This document shows, in pieces, positions 31,410-40,623 of a DNA stretch of 64,000 nt. How positions within the stretch are numbered: the first letter of the stretch is position 1; every line of letters begins with the position of its first letter. The notes under the pieces are model-generated. The model searched no databases and was not told where the DNA came from. It saw only the letters and a list, made by a program, of their open reading frames with translations. This DNA comes from Cohnella nanjingensis (GTDB lineage Bacteria > Bacillota > Bacilli > Paenibacillales > Paenibacillaceae). Where the stretch lies: assembly GCF_014212125.1 (NCBI RefSeq), contig NZ_JACJVP010000006.1, positions 1-64,000 of the forward strand, given 5' to 3'. The translations under genes were made by a program, and so were the position numbers.

Positions 31410-33664
31410 TCCGCGTTCCTCCGCTGCAGCCGCTCTGTGTCGGCATCCGTGGTTTTCGTTGCGAAGCGAATCTCGATAAGACGCGCCTGATAAGGCTTGG
31501 GCATTCGAACGGTCAGCTGTCCCGTGTTCGGGCTGTAATGGCAATCGACCGCATAACCTTCGCGAGGATACAGCTGCACGATCTCCGCCTGAAGATCGCC
31601 TATTCCGCCCCGGCCGTTCGAGCCGGCCAGCGGAATCGTCCGATATTCGTCGCCGTCCCCGAGTCTCCAAACGGACAGCAGCAGCCGCGAACGGTCGCGC
31701 GACGCCAGCCCGACGGCAGCCCAATTCAGCCCGTCGTTGATCCTCGTAAAACCGAGCGGCCAGAAGGGATAGGCTTGCGAGATAAACGAGCGCTCCCGCT
31801 TGTACAGTTCGACTGCCTCCGCGATCAACGCGCGGTTCGTCTCGTCGGCAAGATGAATGTGGCCGGACAGATATAGATTGCCGCACATGCCGTTCACCAT
31901 ATTAAAGATCGTCTGCTCCCCATCGGCCATCGCCGCCAGTCGGCCCGTTTCCTTGATGCCCTCCGGATTCGGCAGGTCCGTAAAGAGCATCGGGTACGGA
32001 TAAGCCCAAATGCCGAGCTGCTCCGGCAGAACCGCCGCCAGACTGCCTCCGATGATAGAAGGATATTTGCGGTAATCCTCCTGGTCGCTGGAGCTTTGCA
32101 GATGAAAATGAGCCAGCGCCTCGTAGTCCGCCCTCATGCCGCCGGAGCCGCAATTTTCCATCATCACCTGCGGGTGGCGCGCCCTCGCCTCGTCGATGAA
32201 GCGGTAGAAATCCGCCATCGCCTGTCGCAGGCCCTCCGCGGCCGCCTTGCCTCCGGTGTCGTCGCCCGGCCCGATGCACAGATTGTAATCGTTCTTGAAG
32301 TAACGGACGCCCATTCCCACGAGGCGGTCGATTACGCCATGCATGTAAGCTCGCACGTCCGGATGACCGAAATGAAGAAAAGATCGCGGCCCCCCGCCTA
32401 CGCGGATGCCGTAACGGCGGATGAACCAGTCGTCCGGCTTCGCGGCCAGCGCCGCGTCGTCTCCGCACGCTTCCATCTCCAGCCACAGGCCGGGCTTCAT
32501 GCCTTTGCCGGCGATATATGCGAGGAAAGACTCCAGTCCTTCATCGCCGAATCGGTTGCGGCTCGGCTGCCAATCGCCGAGTCCGCTGCCCCATGACGAG
32601 CCGATCTCGCCGAACCATCCGGCGTCGATGCAGAAATATTCGCAGCCCCCAGCCGCGGCCGCATCGACGAGCGGCGTCAGCTTGTCTTTCGACGGATCGC
32701 CCCACAACGCGTTCATATAGTCGTTGTAGACGACGGGCGCCGCAGGCAAGTCCCCGTACAGTCCCTTCGTCAAGTGGCGGCGGTAAGCCGTCAGCTCCCG
32801 AATCGCGTCGGCGAAATCGCCGTCGCAGCAACCGAACGCCGCCGGAATCGTCTCGTAGCTTTCTCCCGGCAGCAGCTGCTTGCTCCAGCCGCCGAACCGT
32901 TCGTCGGCTCCGTCCGCATGAAGGAACAAGCCGCCGCTGTCGTCGCTCCAAGAGCCGCGGTGACCGATCTCGAGATGCCAGTTCGCGGACGTCTCCAGCT
33001 GACAATACCATGCTTTGCCCGTCTCCAAGTCTTCCAGCACGATCATCGGCAGCAGCTTGCCCGTGCTCCAGCTGCCGACGGATGAGAAGTGGACGGCCGA
33101 CGTGCTCGGGTGGACCGATGTCGGGTACAAGCCCAGCTCCTCCAGATCTCCGAAGCGCCATTGGCCTTCCCCATTCCAAGTCTGACGGCAGTAATGAACG
33201 CGGATTTTGCGTTTGTCGTACCAGGGCAGAAGCCCGTCCGTAGCGACGCCCTGCACGCACATCGACGACAGATGGGTCAGCACGACCGGCGAATTCCCTT
33301 CATTGGTCGCGACCGTCGTCTGGCGGATCGCGGCCGCCCCCGGAACGAACCGCATCTCGACCTGTACCTTCAGCTGCAGCTGTTCGTGCCGGTACAGAAG
33401 CTGCAGCCCTTCGGCGTCGGCGGAATGGGACACCAGCCTCATTTCCGATGGAAGGCCGGTCAGTCCGCTGATCAACGCCGGATTATGTCCGTACGGATGG
33501 CCTGCGACGGCCAGCTCGAAATTCGGAAAAGGGACGCCGGGTACCCGCTCCCGCAGCTCCTTGGAAGAGTTGAACGTTACCTGCATCCATCCTTTTTCCG
33601 TATTCGCAAAGCCGATATGCATGCCTTCATGCTCGATCGTCATCCTTTTAGCGTTGTCCGTCAT
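31406..33664 (-). CDS. GH36 alpha-galactosidase
   Basis: About 752 residues, cytoplasmic. N-terminal beta-sandwich, then a TIM barrel with DAGWFGEIGSSWGSGLGDWQ, the nucleophile Asp in VRYFKNDYNL and the acid/base Asp in LQSSSDQEDYRKYP, all hallmarks of family 36; a C-terminal beta domain follows. It removes alpha-galactosyl groups. ATG 33664 with GGAGAGAGGG upstream lies 17 bp inside the preceding gene. In this operon it probably works on galactose-bearing side chains of imported pectic oligosaccharides. Confidence 0.9.
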   Translation of the reverse strand: MTDNAKRMTIEHEGMHIGFANTEKGWMQVTFNSSKELRERVPGVPFPNFELAVAGHPYGHNPALISGLTGLPSEMRLVSHSADAEGLQLLYRHEQLQLKVQVEMRFVPGAAAIRQTTVATNEGNSPVVLTHLSSMCVQGVATDGLLPWYDKRKIRVHYCRQTWNGEGQWRFGDLEELGLYPTSVHPSTSAVHFSSVGSWSTGKLLPMIVLEDLETGKAWYCQLETSANWHLEIGHRGSWSDDSGGLFLHADGADERFGGWSKQLLPGESYETIPAAFGCCDGDFADAIRELTAYRRHLTKGLYGDLPAAPVVYNDYMNALWGDPSKDKLTPLVDAAAAGGCEYFCIDAGWFGEIGSSWGSGLGDWQPSRNRFGDEGLESFLAYIAGKGMKPGLWLEMEACGDDAALAAKPDDWFIRRYGIRVGGGPRSFLHFGHPDVRAYMHGVIDRLVGMGVRYFKNDYNLCIGPGDDTGGKAAAEGLRQAMADFYRFIDEARARHPQVMMENCGSGGMRADYEALAHFHLQSSSDQEDYRKYPSIIGGSLAAVLPEQLGIWAYPYPMLFTDLPNPEGIKETGRLAAMADGEQTIFNMVNGMCGNLYLSGHIHLADETNRALIAEAVELYKRERSFISQAYPFWPLGFTRINDGLNWAAVGLASRDRSRLLLSVWRLGDGDEYRTIPLAGSNGRGGIGDLQAEIVQLYPREGYAVDCHYSPNTGQLTVRMPKPYQARLIEIRFATKTTDADTERLQRRNAE

Positions 33665-36599
33665 TCGTTCCCTCTCTCCTGTAAACCAGCTCAAGCTGGC
33701 CGATCGTCAGCGGCTTCAGCACATAGCGGTCGGTCCGGCGCGAACGGTCGAAAAAGTGGCTTGGCGTTAAAAAATGCACCGATTCGTCGTCCTCCAGATG
33801 ATGCGGCCCGATCAAATTGCGCAGCGTGGAAGTCACGACCAAAGCGAACTTCGTCCCTTTGCCCCATTGCTCCGTAATCTCCCACTCCCACGGCGCCCAT
33901 GCCCGCGCGCCGCAAAGCTTGCCGTCCGCACAGAGCCTTGCCGATCCGACCGACGGGCGCGGCAGCCGGAGCAGCCACCGGCCCGGAAGACGCGCTTCCG
34001 CCCGCAGCTGTTCGAAGGCGTCCAGCTCGAACTCCAATTCCATGCCGCCCGCATAGAAAGGGTATCCCTGCGCCGAAAGATCGCCTGCCGGATCCCCGAT
34101 TCCGTCCGCCGCTTGACGAATGACCGGATCCTGTCCGTTCTCCAGCAGGACGGCGAAATCGCCCGTGACGTACAAATTTTCCATAGGGCCGACGGTCCGA
34201 TCGCTCAATTCCGCCTCGACTTCGTTCGCGCCTGAACGGACAAGCTCGACGGGCACGTCGTAACAGAGCCAGTCGGGATCGATCCAGCTCTCCCCGGAAG
34301 CGGCGAGCGCCATGCCGTTCCAGCGGATGCTCGCCTCCAGCGCCCGCTCGGCAACGACCCGCAGACGCATGGGCTCGCCGTCTACGCGTACGGCCGCGCG
34401 ATAGCGGCTGCCCGCGGAAGAAGCGGCTCTCTCCAGCACCCAGTCCGCCAGCGGCCGCACTTCCGACCATACCCCAGCGTCGTTCCGGCGCGCGAAGCGA
34501 TCCAAGACAAGCGCGTTGGGATGGAGCGGCGCCGGGGACTTCCGCAGCGCGACGGCGAAAGCCTCCTCGCGCACTGCCGCGGCATCGCCTTTCGGCTCGG
34601 AAGCCGCCGCATCGGCCGGCTCCGCCCGGATGAGCAGCGAATCGCGCGGCCCGAACGTCCAGTCCAGTTCCGTTCCGCCGTTCACGTAACGGCAGGCCAG
34701 CGGGCGTACGCTCCCGGTCTCCGCATCCCATACGGACAGCCGCATCGCGTCTCCTAGCTTCATTTTAACTCGGATGCTTTTCGTATCGGACATGCTCGCC
34801 AAAAAAAACTGCCGGCAGTCCCCTTCCTCCCGCTCATGCAGCCAAATGAACCTTGCGTCTTTCCCTTCCAGGACGAGGACGGGGGAAATCCGCTCCCGCA
34901 GCAGCTCCGCCGAATACGGCAGCAGCGTAAGATGGCGGACTTCGGCGGGAACCGCCGCCAAGCCCGATCCGTCCGCCGCATCGCCGGCATAGAAAACCGG
35001 GAAGCCGAACGCCGCGAACTGCTCCAGCAGCCGTACCGTAGAGGACCGCAATCGGGTGCATGCCGGCAAGATCGCCGCAGAATAGACCGCTTCTTTGATC
35101 CGCAGTCCCTCCGCGTCGGCCGCGCCGAATTTGGCGAGCAGGTGCTCGTTCCCGTAGTCGAAGCCGAGTTGGGCGTCGAGCAGCGAGAGCGACAGCGTCT
35201 CCAGCGCTTCGTTCATCGCGTCCGTCTGGGACCGGTCCAGCGGAGAATACCGCTCGAATGCCGACTCCATCGGATGAAGGACGAGAATCGGAGCCGCTCT
35301 TCGCCCTCGCGTCAGCATATAGCTCATGCGCGTCTGATAATCGGTCAATTGCCGGTAATCGTCCCACCACGGCTGCTGCGGGCCGATCGTCGGCGGATAA
35401 TCTCGCTTCCCCTCCCCCTCCAGCGAATACGGGAGCAGATGCGGGCTGAACAGATTGATGCCGTGAATGAAATGCCAATCCGTCATCTCTTTCTGCCGAG
35501 CCGGCTCGAAGCCTTGGCCGGCGCAAGCGAACAGCTCGGACAGCGCCCGCTCCCGGCCTAGCTGGCTGGCCACGCTCGACACCTGCTTCGCCGACAGCAC
35601 CCGCGTATACGGCACGGCGTTGTCGGGCGTGCGGCCGACATGGCTATGACGGCCCAGATGATCCAAGCCGGGAATATGCATGTATTCATACTGCCGCATG
35701 ATGTCGCCGACCCATTCCATCTGATAGGCGAGCCTGTCCTCGGCCATCAGATGTCCCGTGTACAGCAGACCGCGGCTGTCGCACCAGTCGTACACCTTCT
35801 TGCTGAACCGCTCGGCGAACAATTCTACGATCAGCGACCAGTAGTCGTAGCGGATGCGAGGATACTCGCCTTCAGGCAGGAACAGCTCGTGCAGACGGGG
35901 GAGCAGGGAATAGCCGTATCTGTCCGCGAAAATCCGTTCCAGCCCGGTCGTCCAAGGCAGCGCCGGAACGGCGGGATCGAGCCACAGCAGCGCGCATGCT
36001 TCGTCGCTGAAGACGCCGGGAACGACCGCGCCGAATTGCGCTCCGATCTCCCGCTCGTAACGTTCATGGGTGCTGGCGATAAAAGCTTCCGTCACCCGCT
36101 CGTCGAGCAGATCGACGTAAGACGCGGAATCGAAGCGGAGATCCCCCATCGGCTGCACCCATTCGTACAGATAACGCGGCGGCCCCTCCGAGGGTTCGTA
36201 TGCCTCCAGCAGCCGCCGGCAATCGTCGTCCTCGCGCTTTTCCTCCAGCATGACGAGCGCCTTAGCCCGGTATTCCCGGCCCAGCGACGGAACGGCGCCG
36301 CCCGCGAATCCGCTCGGCCAGCCCTTCTCGTCATAGATCCAGGCCTTCATGCCGAGCCGCTCCGCTTCCTCCACGCATGCCCGGACGCAGGCGAACCACT
36401 CGTCCTCCAAGTAGGCGGTCTTCAGCCCGCTGCGGGCATGCATGAAAAATCCCCCGAAGCCGGCCTCGTGCATCCGTCGGATCTGGGAAACGAGACGATC
36501 CGGCGTCAGTCGGCCGTTCCACGACCAGAACGGGACGGGACGGTATTCGGCCGAAGGCACCCGAAATTCGGCTTCATTCGCGTAACGTTGCCGACTCAT
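33648..36599 (-). CDS. GH106-like glycoside hydrolase (putative alpha-L-rhamnosidase superfamily)
   Basis: About 983 residues, no signal peptide. It opens with RPVPFWSWNGRLTPDRLVSQ and MHEAGFGGFFMHARSGLKTA, the N-terminal TIM-barrel pattern of GH106-like enzymes. Acidic candidates lie in WIYDEKGWPSGFAGG and VFSDEACAL. The C-terminal ~400 residues contain galactose-binding-like beta-sandwiches (ENLYVTGDFAVLLENGQ). Substrate is not proven; the GH78-like neighbour suggests rhamnose-containing glycans. ATG 36599 overlaps the previous stop by four bases. The frame is open further upstream but that part overlaps the GH78-like gene. Confidence 0.7.
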   Translation of the reverse strand: MSRQRYANEAEFRVPSAEYRPVPFWSWNGRLTPDRLVSQIRRMHEAGFGGFFMHARSGLKTAYLEDEWFACVRACVEEAERLGMKAWIYDEKGWPSGFAGGAVPSLGREYRAKALVMLEEKREDDDCRRLLEAYEPSEGPPRYLYEWVQPMGDLRFDSASYVDLLDERVTEAFIASTHERYEREIGAQFGAVVPGVFSDEACALLWLDPAVPALPWTTGLERIFADRYGYSLLPRLHELFLPEGEYPRIRYDYWSLIVELFAERFSKKVYDWCDSRGLLYTGHLMAEDRLAYQMEWVGDIMRQYEYMHIPGLDHLGRHSHVGRTPDNAVPYTRVLSAKQVSSVASQLGRERALSELFACAGQGFEPARQKEMTDWHFIHGINLFSPHLLPYSLEGEGKRDYPPTIGPQQPWWDDYRQLTDYQTRMSYMLTRGRRAAPILVLHPMESAFERYSPLDRSQTDAMNEALETLSLSLLDAQLGFDYGNEHLLAKFGAADAEGLRIKEAVYSAAILPACTRLRSSTVRLLEQFAAFGFPVFYAGDAADGSGLAAVPAEVRHLTLLPYSAELLRERISPVLVLEGKDARFIWLHEREEGDCRQFFLASMSDTKSIRVKMKLGDAMRLSVWDAETGSVRPLACRYVNGGTELDWTFGPRDSLLIRAEPADAAASEPKGDAAAVREEAFAVALRKSPAPLHPNALVLDRFARRNDAGVWSEVRPLADWVLERAASSAGSRYRAAVRVDGEPMRLRVVAERALEASIRWNGMALAASGESWIDPDWLCYDVPVELVRSGANEVEAELSDRTVGPMENLYVTGDFAVLLENGQDPVIRQAADGIGDPAGDLSAQGYPFYAGGMELEFELDAFEQLRAEARLPGRWLLRLPRPSVGSARLCADGKLCGARAWAPWEWEITEQWGKGTKFALVVTSTLRNLIGPHHLEDDESVHFLTPSHFFDRSRRTDRYVLKPLTIGQLELVYRREGTNDGQR

Positions 36600-38779
36600 C
36601 GCACGACAATCCCTTCCGCCTCGGGCGCCCTGATGATCTCCACTCCGCGCGGCGCGTCGATCGAAGCCGCCAGCGTGCCGTCCTCGCGGCGCTCCCATTC
36701 GACGCGAATCGGTCCGTGCGGCGTGGCGACCTGTCCGCGGCAACGGTTCATGCCCGGCACCGCGTTCGGCCTGAAATAGACTTTAGCCGAGCCGGGCGCC
36801 GCGGGCTCGACGCCGAGCAGATGCCGGCTCATCCACTGCACCGGCGTGCTCGACCAGCTGTGGCACAGGCTGATCCGATACGAATCGTAAGCCGTGTATG
36901 TCGTCAGCGAGCGGTGGTAATCTTCCGCGGGAGCCAGCGTCACGCCTTCCCAGAAAGTCGTTGCTCCCTCTTCCAGCATTCTGCCCCATACCCGCTCGAT
37001 CGCCTTCCAGCCTAGCTCCGGCCGGCCGAGAGCGACGAGCCGTTCGGCCAGCCAATACGCGGACAGCGGGGTCACGGGATCGCTTGCTTCATAGCCGATA
37101 AGCGCGGCTCTTGCCTGCTCTTCGCTTACATAGCCGCTTTCTGCCCCCAGCAGCAGCGCGATAATCGAAGGGCTATCCAGAAAAGCGGAAGCCGGAATCG
37201 ACGGCAAGGGGACCGGGCTTTCCGGCAAATCGAGACCCGGTATCGCTGCGTTCAACCGGCGCACGCTGTCCAGCGCCATAGCGAGGACGGCATGCAGCGT
37301 ATGCCAAGCGTCCTCCTCCGACATCGGCACCCACTCGATAAACGCTTGATGCCGTTTCGCGAAAAACCCGGTCGCCGGGTCGATGCTCGCCATCGTCCAG
37401 CGGAGATGACGGTTCAGATCGTCCTTGATCTCCCGTACGAACTCGCTGTCGCCGGTATGCCAGTAATAGTCCCAAATGTTGACGAACCACCAGCAGGTGT
37501 ACGCCGGGAACGAATTCATCCAGTATCCGTCCGGCGTCTTCCCCAGCTCGCGGATCGTTCGCTTCAAGACGTCCATGTCGTTCCACAGCACGTAATCGGC
37601 TTTGGCCGCCATGAAGAAATCATAGGTCCAGTTCAGCCGGTCGCGCTTGACCCCGTCCCACAATCCCGTCTGATGACAGATCAGGTTCGTGTGAGCCGCC
37701 ACCTCGTAGATCCGATTGGCCGCCGGACAATCCGAATCGAACTGCCCGATCCGCTCCAGCAGAACGCCAACCTCCTCGAAGACGACGCGCAGGCGGAACG
37801 GCTTTCCGGAAGGCCCGAGCGGGAAGAGCTGCACGTACCGCATGCCTTGGGGCAAAATGGTAAACGAGCCGCCCGCTTCGACCGTGAACGCCTCGGTGAT
37901 GCAGCCGTCGTAGCGTTCCAGCTCGGCCGACGACTCGGCTCCGTTCCAAACAATCGTTGCCGGTTCTTCGCCGTCGTTGTCGATGCGGAACCGCATATTG
38001 TATTCCGCCGCCATCGCCGCGACGACACGAGGGCCTCCCTCGATCCCCGATCTCCGCTGGAAAGCGCGCAGCTCGGCCCATTCCTGCTGCTTGCGAAGAT
38101 GGTAGAAAATATGGCGCTCGCCGCGGCCAAGCTCCGGCAATTCCAACGACTCCGGCTGCGACGCATAGCTGCCCGACAGCGACAGCAGGCCGTCCGGACC
38201 GATGTCCGCCTCCGCCCCGAATCGCTCCGCGATCTCGTAGCCCGTCAGTCTTCGGGTGCCGATATCTCCGTAGCCGCCGCGGACGAACCAATCCGGGCCG
38301 TTCTCCAGGTCTCCGTACGGCTCTTCGCCGAGCAGGCAAATCACGCGCGCAGGCGACTCGCCCGACCGCCAGCTATCGTCGGTCGGCAGCCACAGGCCGT
38401 CTCCCTCGAGAAATCCGATGCATCCGACCCGCCGCTCCAGCAGATGGACGTTCACCTCGACGATCGGCATCGGCTCGGAGCAGACGATCCTCAGCTCCAG
38501 TCGGTGGCTGCCCGCGGCAAGCCGGTCCGGGAACCCGACGAAACGCGTAAACGACGCGAGATGGCGCGGATGCTCCTGCAGCTCGCCGATAACCGCGCCG
38601 TTCAGCGCAACGGTGACGCGGCCCGTCACCGCAAGATACAGCCGCGCCTCCACCCCGTCCTTCTCCGTCTCGAAACTTCTGCTCAGCACGATTTCCCGCG
38701 CCGTTTCGCCTCCCCGGTCCCAGATCCACTTCGGAACCGCCCGCTCGTCTTGATGCCGTCGAGCCGCAATATCAGCCAT
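36596..38779 (-). CDS. GH78-like alpha-L-rhamnosidase family protein
   Basis: 727 residues, cytoplasmic. Beta-sandwich domains at the N-terminus lead into an (alpha/alpha)6 barrel. The GH78 signature region is recognisable as GLWDGVKRDRLNWTYDF; further conserved spots are the NSFPAYTCWWFVNIWDYYWH aromatic stretch and CHSWSSTPVQW near the end. The usual G-D after the signature Trp is Y-D here, so specificity may differ from true rhamnosidases. ATG 38779, 18 bp after the permease gene. Confidence 0.75.
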   Translation of the reverse strand: MADIAARRHQDERAVPKWIWDRGGETAREIVLSRSFETEKDGVEARLYLAVTGRVTVALNGAVIGELQEHPRHLASFTRFVGFPDRLAAGSHRLELRIVCSEPMPIVEVNVHLLERRVGCIGFLEGDGLWLPTDDSWRSGESPARVICLLGEEPYGDLENGPDWFVRGGYGDIGTRRLTGYEIAERFGAEADIGPDGLLSLSGSYASQPESLELPELGRGERHIFYHLRKQQEWAELRAFQRRSGIEGGPRVVAAMAAEYNMRFRIDNDGEEPATIVWNGAESSAELERYDGCITEAFTVEAGGSFTILPQGMRYVQLFPLGPSGKPFRLRVVFEEVGVLLERIGQFDSDCPAANRIYEVAAHTNLICHQTGLWDGVKRDRLNWTYDFFMAAKADYVLWNDMDVLKRTIRELGKTPDGYWMNSFPAYTCWWFVNIWDYYWHTGDSEFVREIKDDLNRHLRWTMASIDPATGFFAKRHQAFIEWVPMSEEDAWHTLHAVLAMALDSVRRLNAAIPGLDLPESPVPLPSIPASAFLDSPSIIALLLGAESGYVSEEQARAALIGYEASDPVTPLSAYWLAERLVALGRPELGWKAIERVWGRMLEEGATTFWEGVTLAPAEDYHRSLTTYTAYDSYRISLCHSWSSTPVQWMSRHLLGVEPAAPGSAKVYFRPNAVPGMNRCRGQVATPHGPIRVEWERREDGTLAASIDAPRGVEIIRAPEAEGIVVR

Positions 38780-38797
38780 TTCTTTTCATCCCTTCTG

Positions 38798-39652
38798 TCA
38801 CCCTTTAATTCCCGTCGAAACGGCCGTTCCGGATATCAGCTTCTTCTGCGCGAAGAAAAAGACGAGCACGACAGGGATGACCGCAAGGCTGCAAGCCGCC
38901 ATCAGCTGCGCGGTCGTGATCGAGTTGATCGTCGCGCCGCCCGCTTCTCCCGGCGACAGCGCGTACAGGCCGAGCGCCAGCGTGAAGCTTTTCTCCTTGC
39001 TCAAATAAAGAAGCGGTCCCATAAAATCGTTCCAGGTGTTCATGAACGATCCGATCGCGACCACCGTCAGCGCCGGCTTGCACAGAGGCATCGCGATGCG
39101 CCAGAAAATATCCCACAAATTCGCTCCGTCGATTTTGGCGGCCTCGTCCAAATCGTTCGGCAAACCGGCAAAAAACTGCCGCAGCAAAAAAATATTGAAC
39201 GCCCCGCCGCCGAAAAAGGTCGGCACGATCAGCGGCATCAGCGTATTGGTCCAATGGAGTTTGCTAAACAGCACATACACCGGAATCATCGTCACGGCGC
39301 TCGGCAGCATCATGGTCGCCAGCACGACGCCGAAGATCAACCCTCGCAGCGGGAACTTGAGCCGCGCGAAGCCGTAGGCGCACAGAGCCGACGACACGGT
39401 GGCGCCGACGACGCTGCACGCCACGACGATGACGGTGTTGCGGATATAACTCAAAAAGGGCCGGATCGTCCATATATCGTCGTAAGCCGACGCCTCCCAT
39501 TTGGTCGGGAAGACGATCGGCGGAACCTTGTACAGATCGTCCAGACCCATGAAACTTCTGGCGACCATCCATACGAGCGGAAAAAGAAAAACGACCGCGC
39601 CGACCAGCAACAGCGGATACGCCAGCCAAGCGGATTTGCCTGAATCATGCAT
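38798..39652 (-). CDS. Carbohydrate ABC transporter permease (MalG type)
   Basis: 284 residues, six membrane helices, EAA loop LDEAAKIDGANLWDIFWRIA. Starts at ATG 39652 immediately after the stop codon of the partner permease. Imports substrate for the GH78-like, GH106-like and GH36 enzymes encoded downstream. Confidence 0.9.
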   Translation of the reverse strand: MHDSGKSAWLAYPLLLVGAVVFLFPLVWMVARSFMGLDDLYKVPPIVFPTKWEASAYDDIWTIRPFLSYIRNTVIVVACSVVGATVSSALCAYGFARLKFPLRGLIFGVVLATMMLPSAVTMIPVYVLFSKLHWTNTLMPLIVPTFFGGGAFNIFLLRQFFAGLPNDLDEAAKIDGANLWDIFWRIAMPLCKPALTVVAIGSFMNTWNDFMGPLLYLSKEKSFTLALGLYALSPGEAGGATINSITTAQLMAACSLAVIPVVLVFFFAQKKLISGTAVSTGIKG

Positions 39653-40543
39653 TTATTTGGCTCCCCCTTCGTAATGGACCCAGGAACGGCTCGTTCTGAA
39701 GATGAACGCCGTCAGCAGCAGCACGATGACGAACAGCACCCATGCCAGCGCGGAAGCGTAGCCCATGTTCAGCGTACGGAACGCCTCCTTGTAGATCATG
39801 ACCATCAAGAAATTGCTGGCATTGAGCGGACCGCCCGCCGTCGTCGCCATCACCTGGCCGAATACTTGGAAGGAACCGATGAAGCCCATAATCAGATTAA
39901 AGAAGATCACCGGCGTAATCATCGGAATCGTGATGCTCCAAAATCTTCTCATTCGGGAAGCCCCGTCGACGATCGCCGCTTCGTAGAGATGGACCGGAAT
40001 GCCCTGGAACCCGGCCAGCCAGATGATCATCGAGCCGCCGGCCTGCCACAAACCCATTATGATAATCGAAGGCAGGACCGACTCCGGCTGCGAAAACCAG
40101 GTGTAGGGCGGCAGGCCGACCGCCTCGAGCAGCCGATTGGCGAAGCCGTAGGTCGGACTATAGAGCTGCTTCCACAGCATGCCTGACGCAACGACGGGAA
40201 CGACGACCGGCAAATAAAAAATCGTCCGAAACAGCCCGATGCCCCGCAGGCTGCGGTTCAGCAGCAGCGCCATCAGGAAGCCGACGAGCAGCGAAGCGGG
40301 CACCGAGACGCCGGTGAATATCGCCGTTATTTTCAAGGAATGCCAGAACTCCGCGTCGCCGGTCAGCTTGGCGTAATTGTCTCCTCCGACCCACTGCGGC
40401 TTCTTGATGATATTGAACTTGGTAAAGCTGTAATATAGAGACTGCGCTACCGGCCAGGCGGTGAACAGCAGAATGCCGAGCGTTACCGGCGACGTGAACA
40501 GATAACCGGCTATCGCTTCCCGAACCGCTTTTCTTGATTTCAT
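39653..40543 (-). CDS. Carbohydrate ABC transporter permease (MalF type)
   Basis: 296 residues, six membrane helices, EAA loop LYEAAIVDGASRMRRFWSIT. Second gene of the operon, 80 bp after the binding-protein gene; AGAGGGAG precedes the ATG. Confidence 0.9.
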   Translation of the reverse strand: MKSRKAVREAIAGYLFTSPVTLGILLFTAWPVAQSLYYSFTKFNIIKKPQWVGGDNYAKLTGDAEFWHSLKITAIFTGVSVPASLLVGFLMALLLNRSLRGIGLFRTIFYLPVVVPVVASGMLWKQLYSPTYGFANRLLEAVGLPPYTWFSQPESVLPSIIIMGLWQAGGSMIIWLAGFQGIPVHLYEAAIVDGASRMRRFWSITIPMITPVIFFNLIMGFIGSFQVFGQVMATTAGGPLNASNFLMVMIYKEAFRTLNMGYASALAWVLFVIVLLLTAFIFRTSRSWVHYEGGAK

Positions 40544-40623
40544 CCCGCAACTCCCTCTCTACGCCCGAGCGGAAGGGGACCGCCGGTCCCCTTCCGCCGC
40601 GGATTCTTCGGGCGCCGCCTCGG

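Noticed and set aside
36600-36743. N-terminal extension of the GH106-like protein
   Set aside because: The extension overlaps the GH78-like gene in another frame and is Arg-rich shadow sequence; the ATGA overlap at 36599 gives a better start.
37292-39643. A 783-residue plus-strand open frame
   Set aside because: It lies opposite the GH78-like and permease genes, is rich in Arg/His/Gln/Asp typical of antisense GC-rich frames, and lacks a ribosome binding site.
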